Positions 1 to 23,679 of a DNA stretch of 64,000 nucleotides are shown here, in pieces. Position numbers and translations under genes: made by a program. The stretch lies in the NCBI GenBank assembly GCA_949775045.1, contig OX459109.1, positions 124,001 to 188,000 on the forward strand, written 5' to 3'. The notes under the pieces were generated by a model. It worked only from the letters and a program-made list of their open reading frames with translations, searched no databases and was not told where the DNA came from. The stretch comes from Metridium senile (Eukaryota > Cnidaria > Anthozoa > Actiniaria > Metridiidae). Every line of letters starts with the position of its first letter. The stretch's first letter is position 1.

Positions 1-160
1 ACATTATTAGTGTTGATGATGTTATTGATAACAATCAATATTTCCCTATAACTTACCTCAATGACAGTGTATATGAACCAGGGGTTAGTGCTGTTTCTCT
101 GTCTCTGATTAAAAATACCCCAACAGGTTGTTTCTCGAGGATTTTCTCGGCTCCATCTCT

Positions 161-575
161 GTTGATGCCTTTAACATAGAACCTGTATATACAACAACAG
201 ACTGATCATAGCTTATGTCTAGAGGGGGGAGGGGTGGGGAGAGCATGGATGGGAGGGTCCATCTCTGTTGATGCCTTTAACATAGAACCTGTATATACAA
301 CAACAGACTGATCATAGCTTATGTCTAGAGGGGGAGGGGTGGGGAGGGCATGGAAGGGAGGGTCCATCTCTGTTGATGCCTTTAACATAGAACCTGTATA
401 TACAACAACAGACTGATCATAGCTTATGTCTAGAGGGGGTAGGGGTGGGGAGAGCATGGAAGGGAGGGTCTATCTCTGTTGATGCCTTTAACATAGAACC
501 TGTACATACAACAACAGACTGATCATAGCTTATGTCTAGAGGGGGAGGGGTGGGGAGAGCATGGAGATCTAAGAT
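161..575. repeat. G-rich minisatellite, about 106 bp unit, 4 copies
   Basis: Four near-identical units begin at about 161, 267, 372 and 478 (spacing 105-106 bp). Each carries a run of GGGG blocks (for example GGGGGGAGGGGTGGGGAG) followed by a unique-looking segment with TTGATGCC and CATAGCTTATGTC. The short open frame on the minus strand here is produced by the repeat and is not a gene. Confidence 0.9.
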
Positions 576-599
576 AACTATCTATACACTCGAGCATTA

Positions 600-780
600 G
601 TGGCATTGGAAGGGGAGGGGAGGGAATGATGGGTCCATCTTGATAAATATTCTATAATGGGCCTAGTAATTGACATGGGATGGGATGGGAGGGAATGATG
701 GGTCCATCTTAGATAACTATTCTATAATGGCCCTTATTATATTGACATGGGAGGGGAGGGGAGGGTGGGTGAAGGGACTG
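600..780. repeat. Two-copy G-rich repeat
   Basis: Two copies of a segment of about 75-80 bp with GGGAATGATGGGTCCATCTT and TATTCTATAATGG, separated by GGGA-rich runs. It appears related in composition to the neighbouring minisatellites. Confidence 0.6.
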
Positions 781-827
781 AAAGAAATTGAATGATGGAT
801 AAACTAAAGATTGCTGATTCATTCTGC

Positions 828-1315
828 CTTGGATGGAGGGAGGGGAGAGTAGTGGGGATCTAATAAGAGACCATGTTGATAACTGTGGGATATTAAAGGT
901 TGATAGATGATGGAGGGAGGGAGGGGAGAGTAGTGGGGATCTAATAAGAGGCCATGTTGATAACTGTGGGATATCAAAGGGTTGATAGATGATGGAGGGA
1001 GGGAGGGGAGAGTAGTGGGGATCTAATAAGAGACCATGTTGATAACTGTGGGATATCAAAGGGTTGATAGATGATGGAGGGAGGGAGGGGAGAGTAGTGG
1101 GGATCTAATAAGAGACCATGTTGATAACTGTGGGATATCAAAGGGTTGATAGATGATGGAGGGAGGGAGGGGAGAGTAGTGGGGATCTAATAAGAGACCA
1201 TGTTGATAACTGTGGGATATCAAAGGGTTGATAGATGATGGAGGGAGGGAGGGGAGAGTAGTGGGGATCTAACAAGAGAACATCTTGATAACTGTGGGAT
1301 GCTTGATAGATGATT
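828..1315. repeat. 81 bp minisatellite with GGGAGGGAGGGG core, about 6 copies
   Basis: A unit containing GGAGGGAGGGAGGGGAG, then AGTAGTGGGGATC and TGTTGATAACTGTGG, repeats every 81 bp about six times. The last copy degrades next to the candidate exon at 1323. Confidence 0.9.
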
Positions 1316-1322
1316 TACTTAC

Positions 1323-1447
1323 TTGGGTAGATGGGTAGGTTCGGTAGGTTGCTGTTTGGCAGGCTGTGCTGGTGCAGATACTGGTGGTTGAATGTCTGAT
1401 TTTTTCCTCTCCTTGAAAGAGAACACCGACACACCATAAGCTATCAT
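1323..1447 (-). CDS. Candidate coding exon, unknown protein
   Basis: The minus strand reads ATG at 1447, then 41 codons (MIAYGVSVFSFKERKKSD at the start, then a Pro/Gln-rich stretch), ending at a textbook donor (CCCAA|GTAAGT at 1323). The composition and the strong donor make a real exon plausible. It could equally be internal, entered by an acceptor near the ATG. No partner exon was found in the foldback element or repeats around it, and I do not recognise a family. A chance open frame remains possible. Confidence 0.22.
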
Positions 1448-1731
1448 GTTTGATGGTTGTCATAAAGACATAATACCACCTATACTATTACAAGACAAAG
1501 ACCATTCAATGTCATGAGGGTTTTTCTCTGTGTTATCTGGTTTTCTTCCCTCCACATAAATTGCTGATATTAACACTAAAGGATACATTGAGCACCTAGG
1601 GGCCTTTTTGGATTCAAACCCCCCCACTTAGTATTAATCCAATATGAAAGGCAATAAAATGAAGTTTGTAACCCTTTTAAAAAGTGATACTTGACATTTT
1701 AACAAAGGGCTCCAGCACAAAATGTCTGTGA

Positions 1732-3638
1732 TTTAAGGTGGCCCAGGGGTATTTATTTACGTAAAAACAATTTTTTTTGAACTTCAAATTTTGGTGCAAA
1801 GCCTTCTTCGATTGCTTTAAAAATCGGGATTATAACTTATCATTGTCTCTAGTTTATAGATATTTAAACGTTATTTTAAAAATAATGATGTCTTAAGAGC
1901 AAAACGCTTGCAAACGCGAACTCGACTTTGAGATTTTATCGCTATTTCTAAAAATCTGAAAGACGAAACCACTCGATTTTGCGTCTATGGACTCATGTAC
2001 TTCACTACTTTTACGTGATAAATGGCCAAATTAATCGAGACCATGCAAGCTTAGGAAATACGAGTACTCAAAATCGAACACACAAATGTATAGCTTATAA
2101 AGAATCGAACAGAGACGCACAATAAAATCATTGCTTTCGAAATCGTTACTCACCACTATGTTGTACAATGCTTTCCCAGTGCGAAGGCCAAATTTAAGTT
2201 AGATTGACATACTGTGTGCAGCACTATCACGACTGATAAAAAACAAATTTATCGATGCATTATTCAAAATAAATAGATAATCTAATTTTTGCTCAGTATT
2301 AACTTAAATGGTAATTCTAGCAATTCTCAAAAACACAGGATGTAAACAAATCATTGTAAAAGTACCTTGCAAAGTTTGAGCGTGTTCCATTCATACAGTT
2401 TGGAGAAATGGAGAAGTAAAGTTGACCGTATATAAATCTTGGCGACAACGCCGAGTTGCAGTTGCAGTGAAAAGCCATCATATGCTTTTGTTGATGCATG
2501 AAAAATTTGCAATATTTTTTTTAAAGTCCCGCGAGGGATATCCCGTTGGGGCCAATTACTGAACTAATATAAGTTGAGAATATAATATTGCAAGAGCAAA
2601 TAACTAATACTAGCTCGCTATACTATATAATGTGTCATTTCTATTTATTAATTCTTTCAACAGAAAGAGTGTTTGTAAATCCAAATATACACGAAAATCA
2701 AGCATAAACGATTCATATGCATATTTACAAACTAAATATCTTAGTTTTCTCGTATAGCGAGTATTAGTTATTTGCTCTTGCAATATTATATTCTAAACTT
2801 ATATTAGTTCAGTAATTAGTCCCAATGGGATATCCCTCGCGAGACTTAAAAAAAATATTGCAAATTTTTCATGCATCAACAAAAGCACATGATGGCTTTT
2901 CACTGCAACTGCAACTCGGCGTTGTCGCCAATATTTATATACGGTCAACTTTACTTCTCCATTTCTCCAAATCGTATGAATGGAACACGCTCAAACTTTG
3001 TAAGGTACTTTAACAATGATTTGTTTACATCTTGTGTTTTTGAGAATTGCTAGAATTACCATTTAAGTTAATACTGAGCAAAAATTAGATTATCTAACTA
3101 TTTTGAATAATGCATCGATAAATAAGTTTTTTATCAGTCGTGATATTGCTGCACACAGTACGTCAATCTAACTAAAATTTGGCCTTCAGACTGGGAAAGC
3201 ATTGAACAACATAGTGGTGAGTAACGATTTCGAAAGCAATGATTTTATTGTGCGTCTCTGTTCGATTCTTTATAAGCTATGCATTTGTGTGTTCAATTTT
3301 GAGTACTCGTATTTCCTAAGCTTGCATGGTCTCGATTAATTTGGTCATTTATCACGTAAAAGTAGTGAAGTACATGAGTCCATAGACGCAAAATCGAGTG
3401 GTTTCGTCTTTCAGATTTTTAGAAATAGCCATAAAATCCAAAAGTCGAGTTCGCGTTTGCAAGTGCATTGCTCTTACGACATCAGTATTTTTAAAATAAC
3501 GTTTAAATATCTATAAACTAGAGACAATGATAAGTTATAATCCCGATTTTTAAAGCAATCGAAGAAGGCTTTGAACCAAAATTTGAAGTTCAAAAAAAAT
3601 TGTTTTTACGTAAATAAATACCCCTGGGCCACCTTAAA
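1732..3638. mobile_element. 1.9 kb foldback (palindromic) element with TTTAAGGTGGCC termini
   Basis: The left arm (about 1732-2621) is repeated as its reverse complement in the right arm (about 2753-3638), with an AT-rich spacer of about 130 bp between them. Outer ends read TTTAAGGTGGCCCAGGGG and CCCCTGGGCCACCTTAAA. TTAA lies at both ends (1733-1736 and 3634-3637), which could be a target-site duplication. The arms have diverged slightly, so this is an old insertion or duplication. Similar 60-codon open frames occur in both arms only because the arms mirror each other; no transposase is visible. Confidence 0.88.
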
Positions 3639-3649
3639 GTATCATTTTT

Positions 3650-5220
3650 TACAGTGTTACAAATTTTATTTTTTTTGATTATCAGGTATTGCATACTAAT
3701 GCAGCCTATAATAGGTCCCTCTAGAAATATACAACTCAAATTACCTCTTTCTTTTTGGCACCAAAACCTGAAAATGACAAGATGGGAGCACTGTCTCTAT
3801 GTATAAGTCTTCTGATATTCATTCTTGATGGTGAATTAGGCCATTAAAAGACAAATATCTACAAATAAAAGGTAAGAAAACATGATTGAGTACCTGTAAA
3901 CCCATTATTAATGTATTGAAGATAAACAAGCGAGTGTATAAGTTGTGGTATTTCATCTTGCGTGCTGAATCTTGTTCGTGACAATTAATTGTGAAATACA
4001 AGCAAATTGTTACACTTGATAACTGATTGGAATTTAGGATTATATTTTGTTATAAAACCATAAAACAAAGTTTAATAATTAGAGTTTAAAGTCACATAAA
4101 TACACAAGAAAATAGGATAAAATGATAGACGTTCTTTAATGCTAGAAGCAATAACAAGTTATAGATTTATTACAAGTTATCGACCAAAACACTTCACAAA
4201 CATATATAAGCGACTGTTCGGAGGATTTCCAGATATAGGTGAGCTTATAAAATGTCGTCGAAGATTGTATTCTAAAGTCTACAAGATCAAATAGCTTGTA
4301 GCAAGCCAGGAAGTACCAAATATAACAATATCACTGATAGCTACATGTAGTTCAATACGCAATCAATGTGAAATTGATCCGATACATAACCAGAATATTG
4401 AAAAATTTGCATTGAAGATCACGATAATAAAGCTCTATTTTAAATCCCAAAGGAGATGGCTATTAAAGGATAATAAACACAGCAAAGAATAAGATTAGTT
4501 AGAGCGCTATAACGAACTTTCAACTCGGAAATAATAAGCAGCATGAAATCTGTCATGCAGGACGATTCAGCACTATGTCTACCTATCTTATATTACATCT
4601 TATCAATATTGAATCGATGTGTTACTTACATAGGATATCTGTAATGTTCTGTAAGCTATCAGTCGAACTTTCTTTACATTAGAACGCGGTTATTAGTCGT
4701 TCATGTACATGGAAATCACTGTTTGTGAATCTTGTTGGATGTCTTGTTGATTGAGACCGGAACTTGCAACATACACAGGGAGCCCAACATTACGTCATGA
4801 CATGTATCGTTTTAAAGGGGGAGAGGAGGGGAGGGTAGATGTTTATTATTTCCTGATATATTATCTAACGGGTGTAACCAAACAAGGTATAAAATGGACC
4901 TCTTATCATATCCTGACAGTTAATCATCAAGTGTTGTAAATTACATTTATAAGAAGAATCACTGAAGCAGTACATTTACATCTTGACCATGAATAACAAC
5001 TGAATGATGCTCAAGTCAGTACGTAAGAAGTCCATAGAGTAACAATGCAATAATTTACCAAACAAAGACAGAAAGACATATACAACTGAATCAACAACAA
5101 ACAAAGTTAAAAGGAACAAAAAGACAGACAAACTAAATCAAATCAAATTATAGAAAGAAAAAAAAATGTCATTCAAATACTGAATTTGTATGAATCACAC
5201 AACTGTCAAGTCAATCAGTG
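3650..5220. other. Unassigned AT-rich intergenic stretch
   Basis: No gene, long repeat or RNA signature was recognised between the foldback element and the 3' end of CCDC124. Reverse-strand poly(A)-signal matches (TTTATT on the plus strand) at about 5224 and 5297 could serve CCDC124. Confidence 0.4.
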
Positions 5221-5370
5221 AACTTTATTTTGACCTCAATGCACATTTAATGATTTTCTGTGAACAAACATTGAAGGATTTCGTACATTCCATAGTTTAT
5301 TTCAGTGATATTGTCCATCATATAATTTCTATATCCAGCCATTTGACCAGCGTCAGTCCCTGGTATTAGT

Positions 5371-6799
5371 CTATTTTGTATTGTATGATATATACGCTGC
5401 ATTAAGGGGGTTTTCTGGTGATTTCATCCAATCCTTCTTCAACATTTGTTTCAATTGTGATAGCCTCAAGTTAGGGTTTTCCTGTTTTAACCGTGGTAAC
5501 TCCCTTTCTTCAAATTCCAAGTAAGCTGCTCTTACTCGTTTTTCTGGATGTCTTTCTACTTTAGAATCAACTGTTAGTGTAGCAATTGCATCTTCAACAC
5601 TCCTTGCCTCTACAGCCCCCTCAGCGGCCAGTAACTCGGCCATGCGCTGGTTAGCATTTTCCTCTAGTGGTTCATCCTGTATTGTCTTTTGCTGTTCTGT
5701 GAGTTTTTGATCATTATCTTGGGCAATTTTCTTCTCCTGTTCTGTAGCTATTTGTGCTCTTGTTATTTTCTGTGTTGGTTGGGTTTTTGTTTTTCCTTTC
5801 AATGATTCTTCTTCTTGCTCTAGCATTTGCTTTATTTCATTCTTTTTCTCAAGTGATTCAAGTCTCTTCTGTTCTTTGGTTTCCTACCAAAAAAAATTGC
5901 TTTATATATAGTTTCTATATTGAAACTGTGACAGTGCGTATACCCATGGGTAGAAAGTGATAGAGATTTGCAGGAAAAGAAAGGAAAAGAAAGGAAAGGG
6001 AGGAAAGGGAATATAATGACAGAGAAAAGGAGGACAGGAAAGAAAAGAAAAGGGGAAAGAAGTACAGGCAGGGAAGTAACAAGGAAATGGGAATACAATT
6101 AGAGGAAAGGCAAGCACATGCAAGGGAAGGAAATTGAAAGATAAATCTTTTTTTTAAATAAATGACATCATTTCATATTTTCAAAAAATCTTTGAAATCT
6201 TATCTACTGAAAAGATCTTATAAGTATATAAATAGCCATTTAGTATATTTTAGCTAGTTTAGCCTAGTACTCTCACCACTGAATAGCATATATATATTGT
6301 CTGTAGTGGTGGTTTACTCGAAAGTTTACACTACTTTTAAAAACCATCACTGCACACTTACTATATAGTTATTATTTGTATTTTTGTATTATAATTTATT
6401 AAATATTATTTAAGTCATATCTTGTAAATACTAACAAATAGACCAATTTATGTAAATATTCTATACAGTGTATAAATAAACTTGAACTTGAACTTGAACT
6501 ATGTCACAGTTCCAATACTTCAAACGCTACTTGGTGTAAGACGAAGTCCTCTTTACTTGGTTTGCATGTACCTAAACCAACAATGCTATTTAACGATGTT
6601 GCTTGGTAATATCTCGATATTATCAATTATTGCGTTCTACCTTTCGTTGCTGTTTTCTCGATGCGTGTTTATCGTTGTCTTCCCAAAGTTTGTCTTCTGC
6701 CTCTCTGTCTCGCTTCTCTTTCTCAGCTGTTTTAGCATCTGCTTTTCGAGCACGGGCAACTTCTGCTTTAGAATTTACTCCTTTAAACTTCTTTGGCAT
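5371..6799 (-). CDS. CCDC124: Coiled-coil domain-containing protein 124 (ribosome hibernation factor)
   Basis: Two coding exons, 6799-6641 (53 codons from ATG) and 5883-5371 (170 codons plus TAG), joined in phase 0 by a GT-AG intron (5884-6640). They give 223 residues, the length I recall for human CCDC124. The first exon begins MPKKFKGVNSKAE and is Lys/Arg/Ala-rich. The second runs through a basic coiled coil to the conserved C-terminal block with PRLKQENPNLRLSQLK and KSPENPLN. Family knowledge: CCDC124 is the animal counterpart of yeast Lso2; its basic N-terminus occupies the decoding and P-site region of idle 80S ribosomes, and it has also been reported at the centrosome and midbody. The gene is divergent from VPS33B, with 332 bp between the two start codons, so a shared promoter is likely. 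Confidence 0.95.
5960..6120. repeat. Purine-rich (AAGGAAA) low-complexity tract in CCDC124 intron
   Basis: An irregular run of GGAAAAGAAAGG-type purines on the plus strand inside the CCDC124 intron. On the coding strand it is a long polypyrimidine tract about 80-240 bases upstream of the exon 2 acceptor. Confidence 0.7.
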
Positions 6800-7131
6800 T
6801 TTTGTGAAGTAAAAATTCGTGAAAATGAGAGAGCTACAACATCAACAAAATGGCAGAATGACAACAGACTCATTGGGAAGACCGTGGGAGAATGGGCACT
6901 ATGCATAAATTATCATTTTCGAACAGGAAAAAAGAAAAAAATATGCTTAAAAATCTTTCGTTTCCGTTTTCCTTCGTTCATTTTATATTTCTAAAACTAA
7001 TTCAGTATATACTTAAAAAATAATGAAAAATGGCTTTTGTTCCCCGGTAGAATAATTATTTGTGTAGGTATATTTTTGTACAGTGGGAGGGGAAGGTAGG
7101 GCGGTTGCTTGGCTGCGCTCAGTCTTCCAAG
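6800..7131. promoter_or_regulatory. Bidirectional promoter between CCDC124 and VPS33B
   Basis: Only 332 bp separate the ATG of CCDC124 (minus strand) from the ATG of VPS33B (plus strand). The interval is AT-rich near CCDC124. Close to VPS33B it becomes GC-richer (about 7075-7131), ending in CCAAGATGGCGGCA, which matches both a Kozak context and the AAGATGGCGGC core of a YY1-type site. No TATA box at a sensible distance was seen. The function is inferred from geometry. Confidence 0.6.
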
Positions 7132-18953
<11,822 letters not shown>

Positions 18954-19194
18954 TGGCAGGTAATTCTATAAATCGTCTCTAGGCAACAGAATTTTTAAGA
19001 ATGACTCCTTGTTGTCACGTGACTGCGTTACTAGGTGACGGCGCTGTTGTACCGTGGGTAACGTCTAGTATGGCCAACAATAACTACGCAGCCATAGCCT
19101 CCATTATACAAATATATACAAAGACAGAAACATTAAATAGACAAACATGTTGGCAGGGGACATTTCAATGAATAGAACTGGCTTTTTGTTTGCT

Positions 19195-19520
19195 TCTCCT
19201 CCGGAATACGTGTCATCCGGGATATTTACCATCCGGGCAAGCTGTCAACCGATATAGTTGTCATACGGGATACTTGTCTTACGGGATAGTTATCCGGGAA
19301 AGCTGTCAACCGAGATAGTTGTCATACGAGATACTTGTCTTACGGGATATTTACCATCCGGGCAAGCTGTCAACCGAGATAGTTGTCATACGGGATACTT
19401 GTCCTACGGGATAGTTATCATCCGGGAAAGCTGTCAACCGAGATAGTTGTCATATGGGATAATTACCATACGGGGTAGATCCCAGACGGGATATTTGTCA
19501 TACGGGATAGTTACCATACG
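19195..19520. repeat. About 63 bp minisatellite downstream of VPS33B
   Basis: Four to five units built from GCTGTCAACCGAGATAGTTG, TCATACGGGATACTTGTC and ATCCGGG motifs, at about 19241, 19302, 19366 and 19431. A poly(A) signal AATAAA follows at about 19673. Confidence 0.85.
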
Positions 19521-20064
19521 AGATACAGTTGTCTGTAATGAACTGATACAACGACTGTACATCCGGGCTTTTGTGCAGGTAATATAGATAATGCGACTTG
19601 CTATCGTTCGACCAATCAGCTACTGATCCACCTTAGCATGCACTTGTAATATTAGAAAAGGCATTTGTTAAACAATAAAACATGATGAGATCATCTTTAG
19701 ATAGATGTATCCTTTAGTATAAGAGCATTTCAAATGTTTTCACACAAATCAGCTTTACAATATTAGGAACAGTGTTGGCTTATTTCCGCATGTCATGAGT
19801 TCTTAAGAATGTAGTCTTTTCCTCTTTCATTATTCATTTAAAGTGCACTTAGATACTTGACGATCCAATAAGATAATGAAAACATTAATATTATTAGATC
19901 TATTGTGGCTAACCGCAGCTGTTGATATTGAGATTTCTTCACATATCCGGAGACATTGTCAGAGTCTATCGTAAGATATTTGGTCAATAGTCAATTAATA
20001 CACTGAATACTCTAAACAATCTGCATGTTTTTGTTACACCTTTATCGGCGTTTTTCTTTTCTCG

Positions 20065-20450
20065 TTTCCATTCATTTTTTTATCCATCTATCAATCCAAC
20101 CATTCATTCATTCATTCATCTGTACATACCGGTATTTGTTTGTTTGTTTATCTATCTATATTTCCGTTCATTCATTCATTTTTTTGTCTATTCCTTCATC
20201 CGCTCATTCATTCTATAGTTCCACTCATTTATCCATGTATTTAGTCATGCATTACAATACAATTTATACAATACTTTTTATTTACATTCTTTTACATTTT
20301 TAAATACTTATGTTCTAATTACAAAATTCATTCATTCATCTATCTATTCGTTTATTCATATATCCATTCACTATTTATTCATATATATCTATTCGTTCGT
20401 TCTACCATTCATTCATTTGTTCTTTATGTATTCTTTTATTCTCTTTATCT
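20065..20450. repeat. (ATTC)n-type low-complexity tract
   Basis: ATTCATTCATTC, CATCTATC and TTTGTTTG variants over nearly 400 bp. The short open frames here are repeat artefacts. Confidence 0.85.
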
Positions 20451-20554
20451 CAATGGTTTCCCTCTTTTGTTACTGTACATCGTAATGGTTTTCTCTCATA
20501 ATGATTTCTTGCAGTCATTAGTATGCCATATCCAGCTGTGTGGTGCTGTGTTTT

Positions 20555-21355
20555 TCTATGATAACACTAGATACCATTGATATATTCTATATACACCAGT
20601 GCATGACTTAGTTGTGGATAGGGTTGATGATAACACTAGATACCATTGATATATTCTATATACACCAGTGCATGACTTAGTTGTGGATAGGGTTGATGAT
20701 AACACTATATACCATTGATATATTCTATATACACCAGTACATGACTTAGTTGTGGATAGGGTTGATGATAACACTAGATACCATTGATATATTCTATATA
20801 CACCAGTGCATGACTTAGTTGTGGATAGGGTTGATGATAACACTATATACCATTGATATATTCTATATACACCAGTGCATGACTTAGTTGTGGATAGGGT
20901 TGATGATAACACTATATACCATTGATATATTCTATATACACCAGTGCATGACTTAGTTGTGGATAGGGTTGATGATAACACTATATACCATTGATATATT
21001 CTATATACACCAGTGCATGACTTAGTTGTGGATAGGGTTAATGATAACACTATATACCATTGATATATTCTATATACACCAGTACATGACTTAGTTGTGG
21101 ATAGGGTTGATGATAACACTATATACCATTGATATATTCTATATACACCAGTACATGACTTAGTTGTGGATAGGGTTGATGATAACACTATATACCATTG
21201 ATATATTCTATATACACCAGTGCATGACTTAGTTGTGGATAGGGTTGATGATAACACTATATACCATTGATATATTCTATATACACCAGTGCATGACTTA
21301 GTTGTGGATAGGGTTGATGATAACACTAGATACCATTGATATATTCTATATACAT
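20555..21355. repeat. 69 bp minisatellite, about 11.5 copies
   Basis: The unit includes GATAACACTATATACCATTG, ATATTCTATATACACCAG and GACTTAGTTGTGGATAGGG. Copies are very uniform (variable sites: CTAGATA/CTATATA, GTGCATG/GTACATG). The period is a multiple of three and no frame-2 stop occurs, giving a repetitive 290-codon minus-strand frame that shows no other coding sign. Confidence 0.97.
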
Positions 21356-21429
21356 GACATAGTTTTGGATAGGGATGTATCGCCAAAGTTCTAAAAACCT
21401 GTAAAGCGTTAAATTCAAGCCCATACACT

Positions 21430-22350
21430 ATTCAAGACCGCACATCGAGGCTCGTTATTGCAGAAGTGTTTTTAATTAACAATTAGAACCCTATCTAAGA
21501 CACACAAGAGACTGACGACTCTGTTATCAAAGTTCTAGATCATGTTTAAGACAATCTTGGGCAAAGCCAAACACCATACACTATCCAGCGTGACATACTC
21601 CTATAGCGCCGGTTTATATCGGAGTACCCGCACTCACTCCGGGACTTTTAATTTTAAAACCAAAATAATGCTTCTCAAATTCGTAACACCGTAAAAAATG
21701 CTGAATATTACCTATCGTTTATATCAAACACCGACGCAGCCAGTTTACTCAAATTCTCAAATTCAAGTCGAGGATGTAGTGGATGAATCTATTGATTTAG
21801 TGTACTTTCTACACCCCAGTCTCTATTGTTATTTTATCTGTGAAACCAATCAGTAGAGAAATATATATTTCAAGTTAAATGAATAATTATCAGATAATTC
21901 TGTTTTTTTTTTTAATCTATAACTAATAATGCTCTACTCCGTTTACTATCAAAGATTACAATTGTTGACCATAAAGGCTGTAAAATAGATAAGAAGAAGG
22001 CTTGATATTTTTATAATTTCTTTTTCGTATTTAATGCCTAGCTAAAATGCAAATAAGGACGGAGTTTTTCATCAATAATTGATCCGTCGAGTAGATTGAT
22101 ATAATTAGTCAACATGGAGTTATCTCTACGTGGTGCTTACAGAACAATATCTTACATCACACAATATCGACAAAAAAACATTCTCCATGACTCATTCTCA
22201 TCCGTTTGAGTTTCTTTATCAATTACTGTGTGTGTTTGTTGTTTTGAGTACGTTCTAAGTGGCTATTGTGTGGGTTTTGTCCAGCCCACCTAATTTCAGT
22301 TTCTATTTAGCATTCAACTGAGGTTCATTAGCGACATACCGGTTGCGCGC
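21430..22350. other. Unassigned stretch with a dispersed-repeat fragment
   Basis: Around 21690-21755 lies CGTAACACCGTAAAAAATGC ... CCTATCGTTTATATCAAACACC, which recurs inverted at about 49437-49490. Otherwise no gene was recognised. Confidence 0.45.
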
Positions 22351-22356
22351 GCAATT

Positions 22357-23664
22357 TCACAATGATGTCACGTAGATTGTGAACATTTCGCGTTTTACAT
22401 TGTTACTATTATGATTATGGGTAATTTCTTCAGTGTTATCGTTAGAGTTATCTCTGGGTTCTTTTTCTTTCTCACTTTCAGGTAGTTTCGTGTGTTGATT
22501 TGCACGCATGAGCGGTTCGTTTGATGGTTGTTCGTTTGAATCACTAGTGTCTTTATTCAATTGTGAGTCAATTAACGGTATAGAACCATTGTTAGTTACA
22601 TAGTCGTCGGCCTGTTTATTTGGTTGTAAATATCTCCCGTTTCTACCGTTATGTGTGCTTTTTTTCGGTGTCTGACCCGTAACTGTGTCTAGTTCAGTTG
22701 CCGAACTTCTACGCCGTAGTTTCACTCTTAGTTCGTGTGACTTCCTGTTGAAAGGGTCTTGTAGTATCGCTTTGAATGCGAATCTAAAATATCCAATAAA
22801 CGTAAAACATATGATAGGGTTTGTCGTGCAGCTTGTGTTGGCCAGAAATATCGAAATAAACTTGTAAGTCTGATTGCATATATGCTCGGGCATTGTGCTT
22901 GCGTACGAACACCAAACCCAGCCTATCCAATACGGAAGAAAACATACATAAAAAGTCACGATAATTACACCAACCATGACCACAACTCGTCTTTTAATGT
23001 GCTCCGATTTATTCCTTTGAGATGCAAGTCTTAGACCAGGGACTTTGCGGTGGCATAAATGGCCAGCTAAGGCGGTATATAGCACAAGTATCGCAACCAT
23101 TACTGCGCATAGTATGATAATAAAGGCGAGATACCAGTACTTCCAGTGCTCCACAAACCGTCTAACTTCACATCGCAGTTCTGTACTACCAATAATCTTT
23201 CCATAATACAGAATAGGAGACCAGTATATAGCACTGGCTATCCATATAGAAGCTGTTATATACTTCACATAACTTGTCCTAATAACTGTCTTATAAGGGC
23301 AGAATACAGCAAGAAATCTCTCTAATGCCAATGCTCCTAAATGAAGAACTGATACAGTTATCGATAATTTTTCAGTGAAGTTGACGATTTTACACAGGAT
23401 TGAGCCAGCTGTTCCATGGATCAGCCATTTGTCGTTAGTGACTGTACGAGTGATTCTTTCTGGGAAACTCCATATCGACATCATAATGTCAGACACTGCT
23501 ACACTGGCTATTAAGAGGTTGCTCACTGTTATCATACGACCATTGATATTTCGCTTTATACCAAGTATTAACAATGTATTTCCCAGTAAACTAATGATCA
23601 GTATTACGGTGTAAGCCAGTGTCTTTAAGACTATCGTATGGCTTCCTTGTTGAGAGTCGTTCAT
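22357..23664 (-). CDS. Class A (rhodopsin-like) GPCR, paralogue 1
   Basis: Single open frame from ATG at 23664 (435 residues; upstream TTG codons are not used here). Seven hydrophobic segments are visible. Landmarks: TM1 GN (28-29), TM2 LxxxxxxxSD (D59), TM3 Cys91 paired with ECL2 Cys165, TM3 end ERF (115-117) in place of DRY, TM6 CFLPYWIGW (from 241), TM7 NPIIC (282-286) in place of NPxxY. The C-terminal tail of about 140 residues is hydrophilic, with RRRSS and many Ser/Thr. Closest in style to peptide-type receptors, but I cannot assign a ligand. It is clearly paralogous to the receptors at 28.3 and 35.1-41.1 kb (shared PERITR, LCK-VNF-EK-SITVS, YWSP-LYYG). The surrounding 23.7-25.0 kb shows no other gene. 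Confidence 0.9.
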   Translation of the reverse strand: MNDSQQGSHTIVLKTLAYTVILIISLLGNTLLILGIKRNINGRMITVSNLLIASVAVSDIMMSIWSFPERITRTVTNDKWLIHGTAGSILCKIVNFTEKLSITVSVLHLGALALERFLAVFCPYKTVIRTSYVKYITASIWIASAIYWSPILYYGKIIGSTELRCEVRRFVEHWKYWYLAFIIILCAVMVAILVLYTALAGHLCHRKVPGLRLASQRNKSEHIKRRVVVMVGVIIVTFYVCFLPYWIGWVWCSYASTMPEHICNQTYKFISIFLANTSCTTNPIICFTFIGYFRFAFKAILQDPFNRKSHELRVKLRRRSSATELDTVTGQTPKKSTHNGRNGRYLQPNKQADDYVTNNGSIPLIDSQLNKDTSDSNEQPSNEPLMRANQHTKLPESEKEKEPRDNSNDNTEEITHNHNSNNVKREMFTIYVTSL

Positions 23665-23679
23665 CTTAGTACACAATAA

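Noticed and set aside
2317..3053. Two similar 60-codon frames with FHCNCNSAL
   Set aside because: They are the same sequence mirrored in the two arms of the foldback element, with no sign of selection that I can see.
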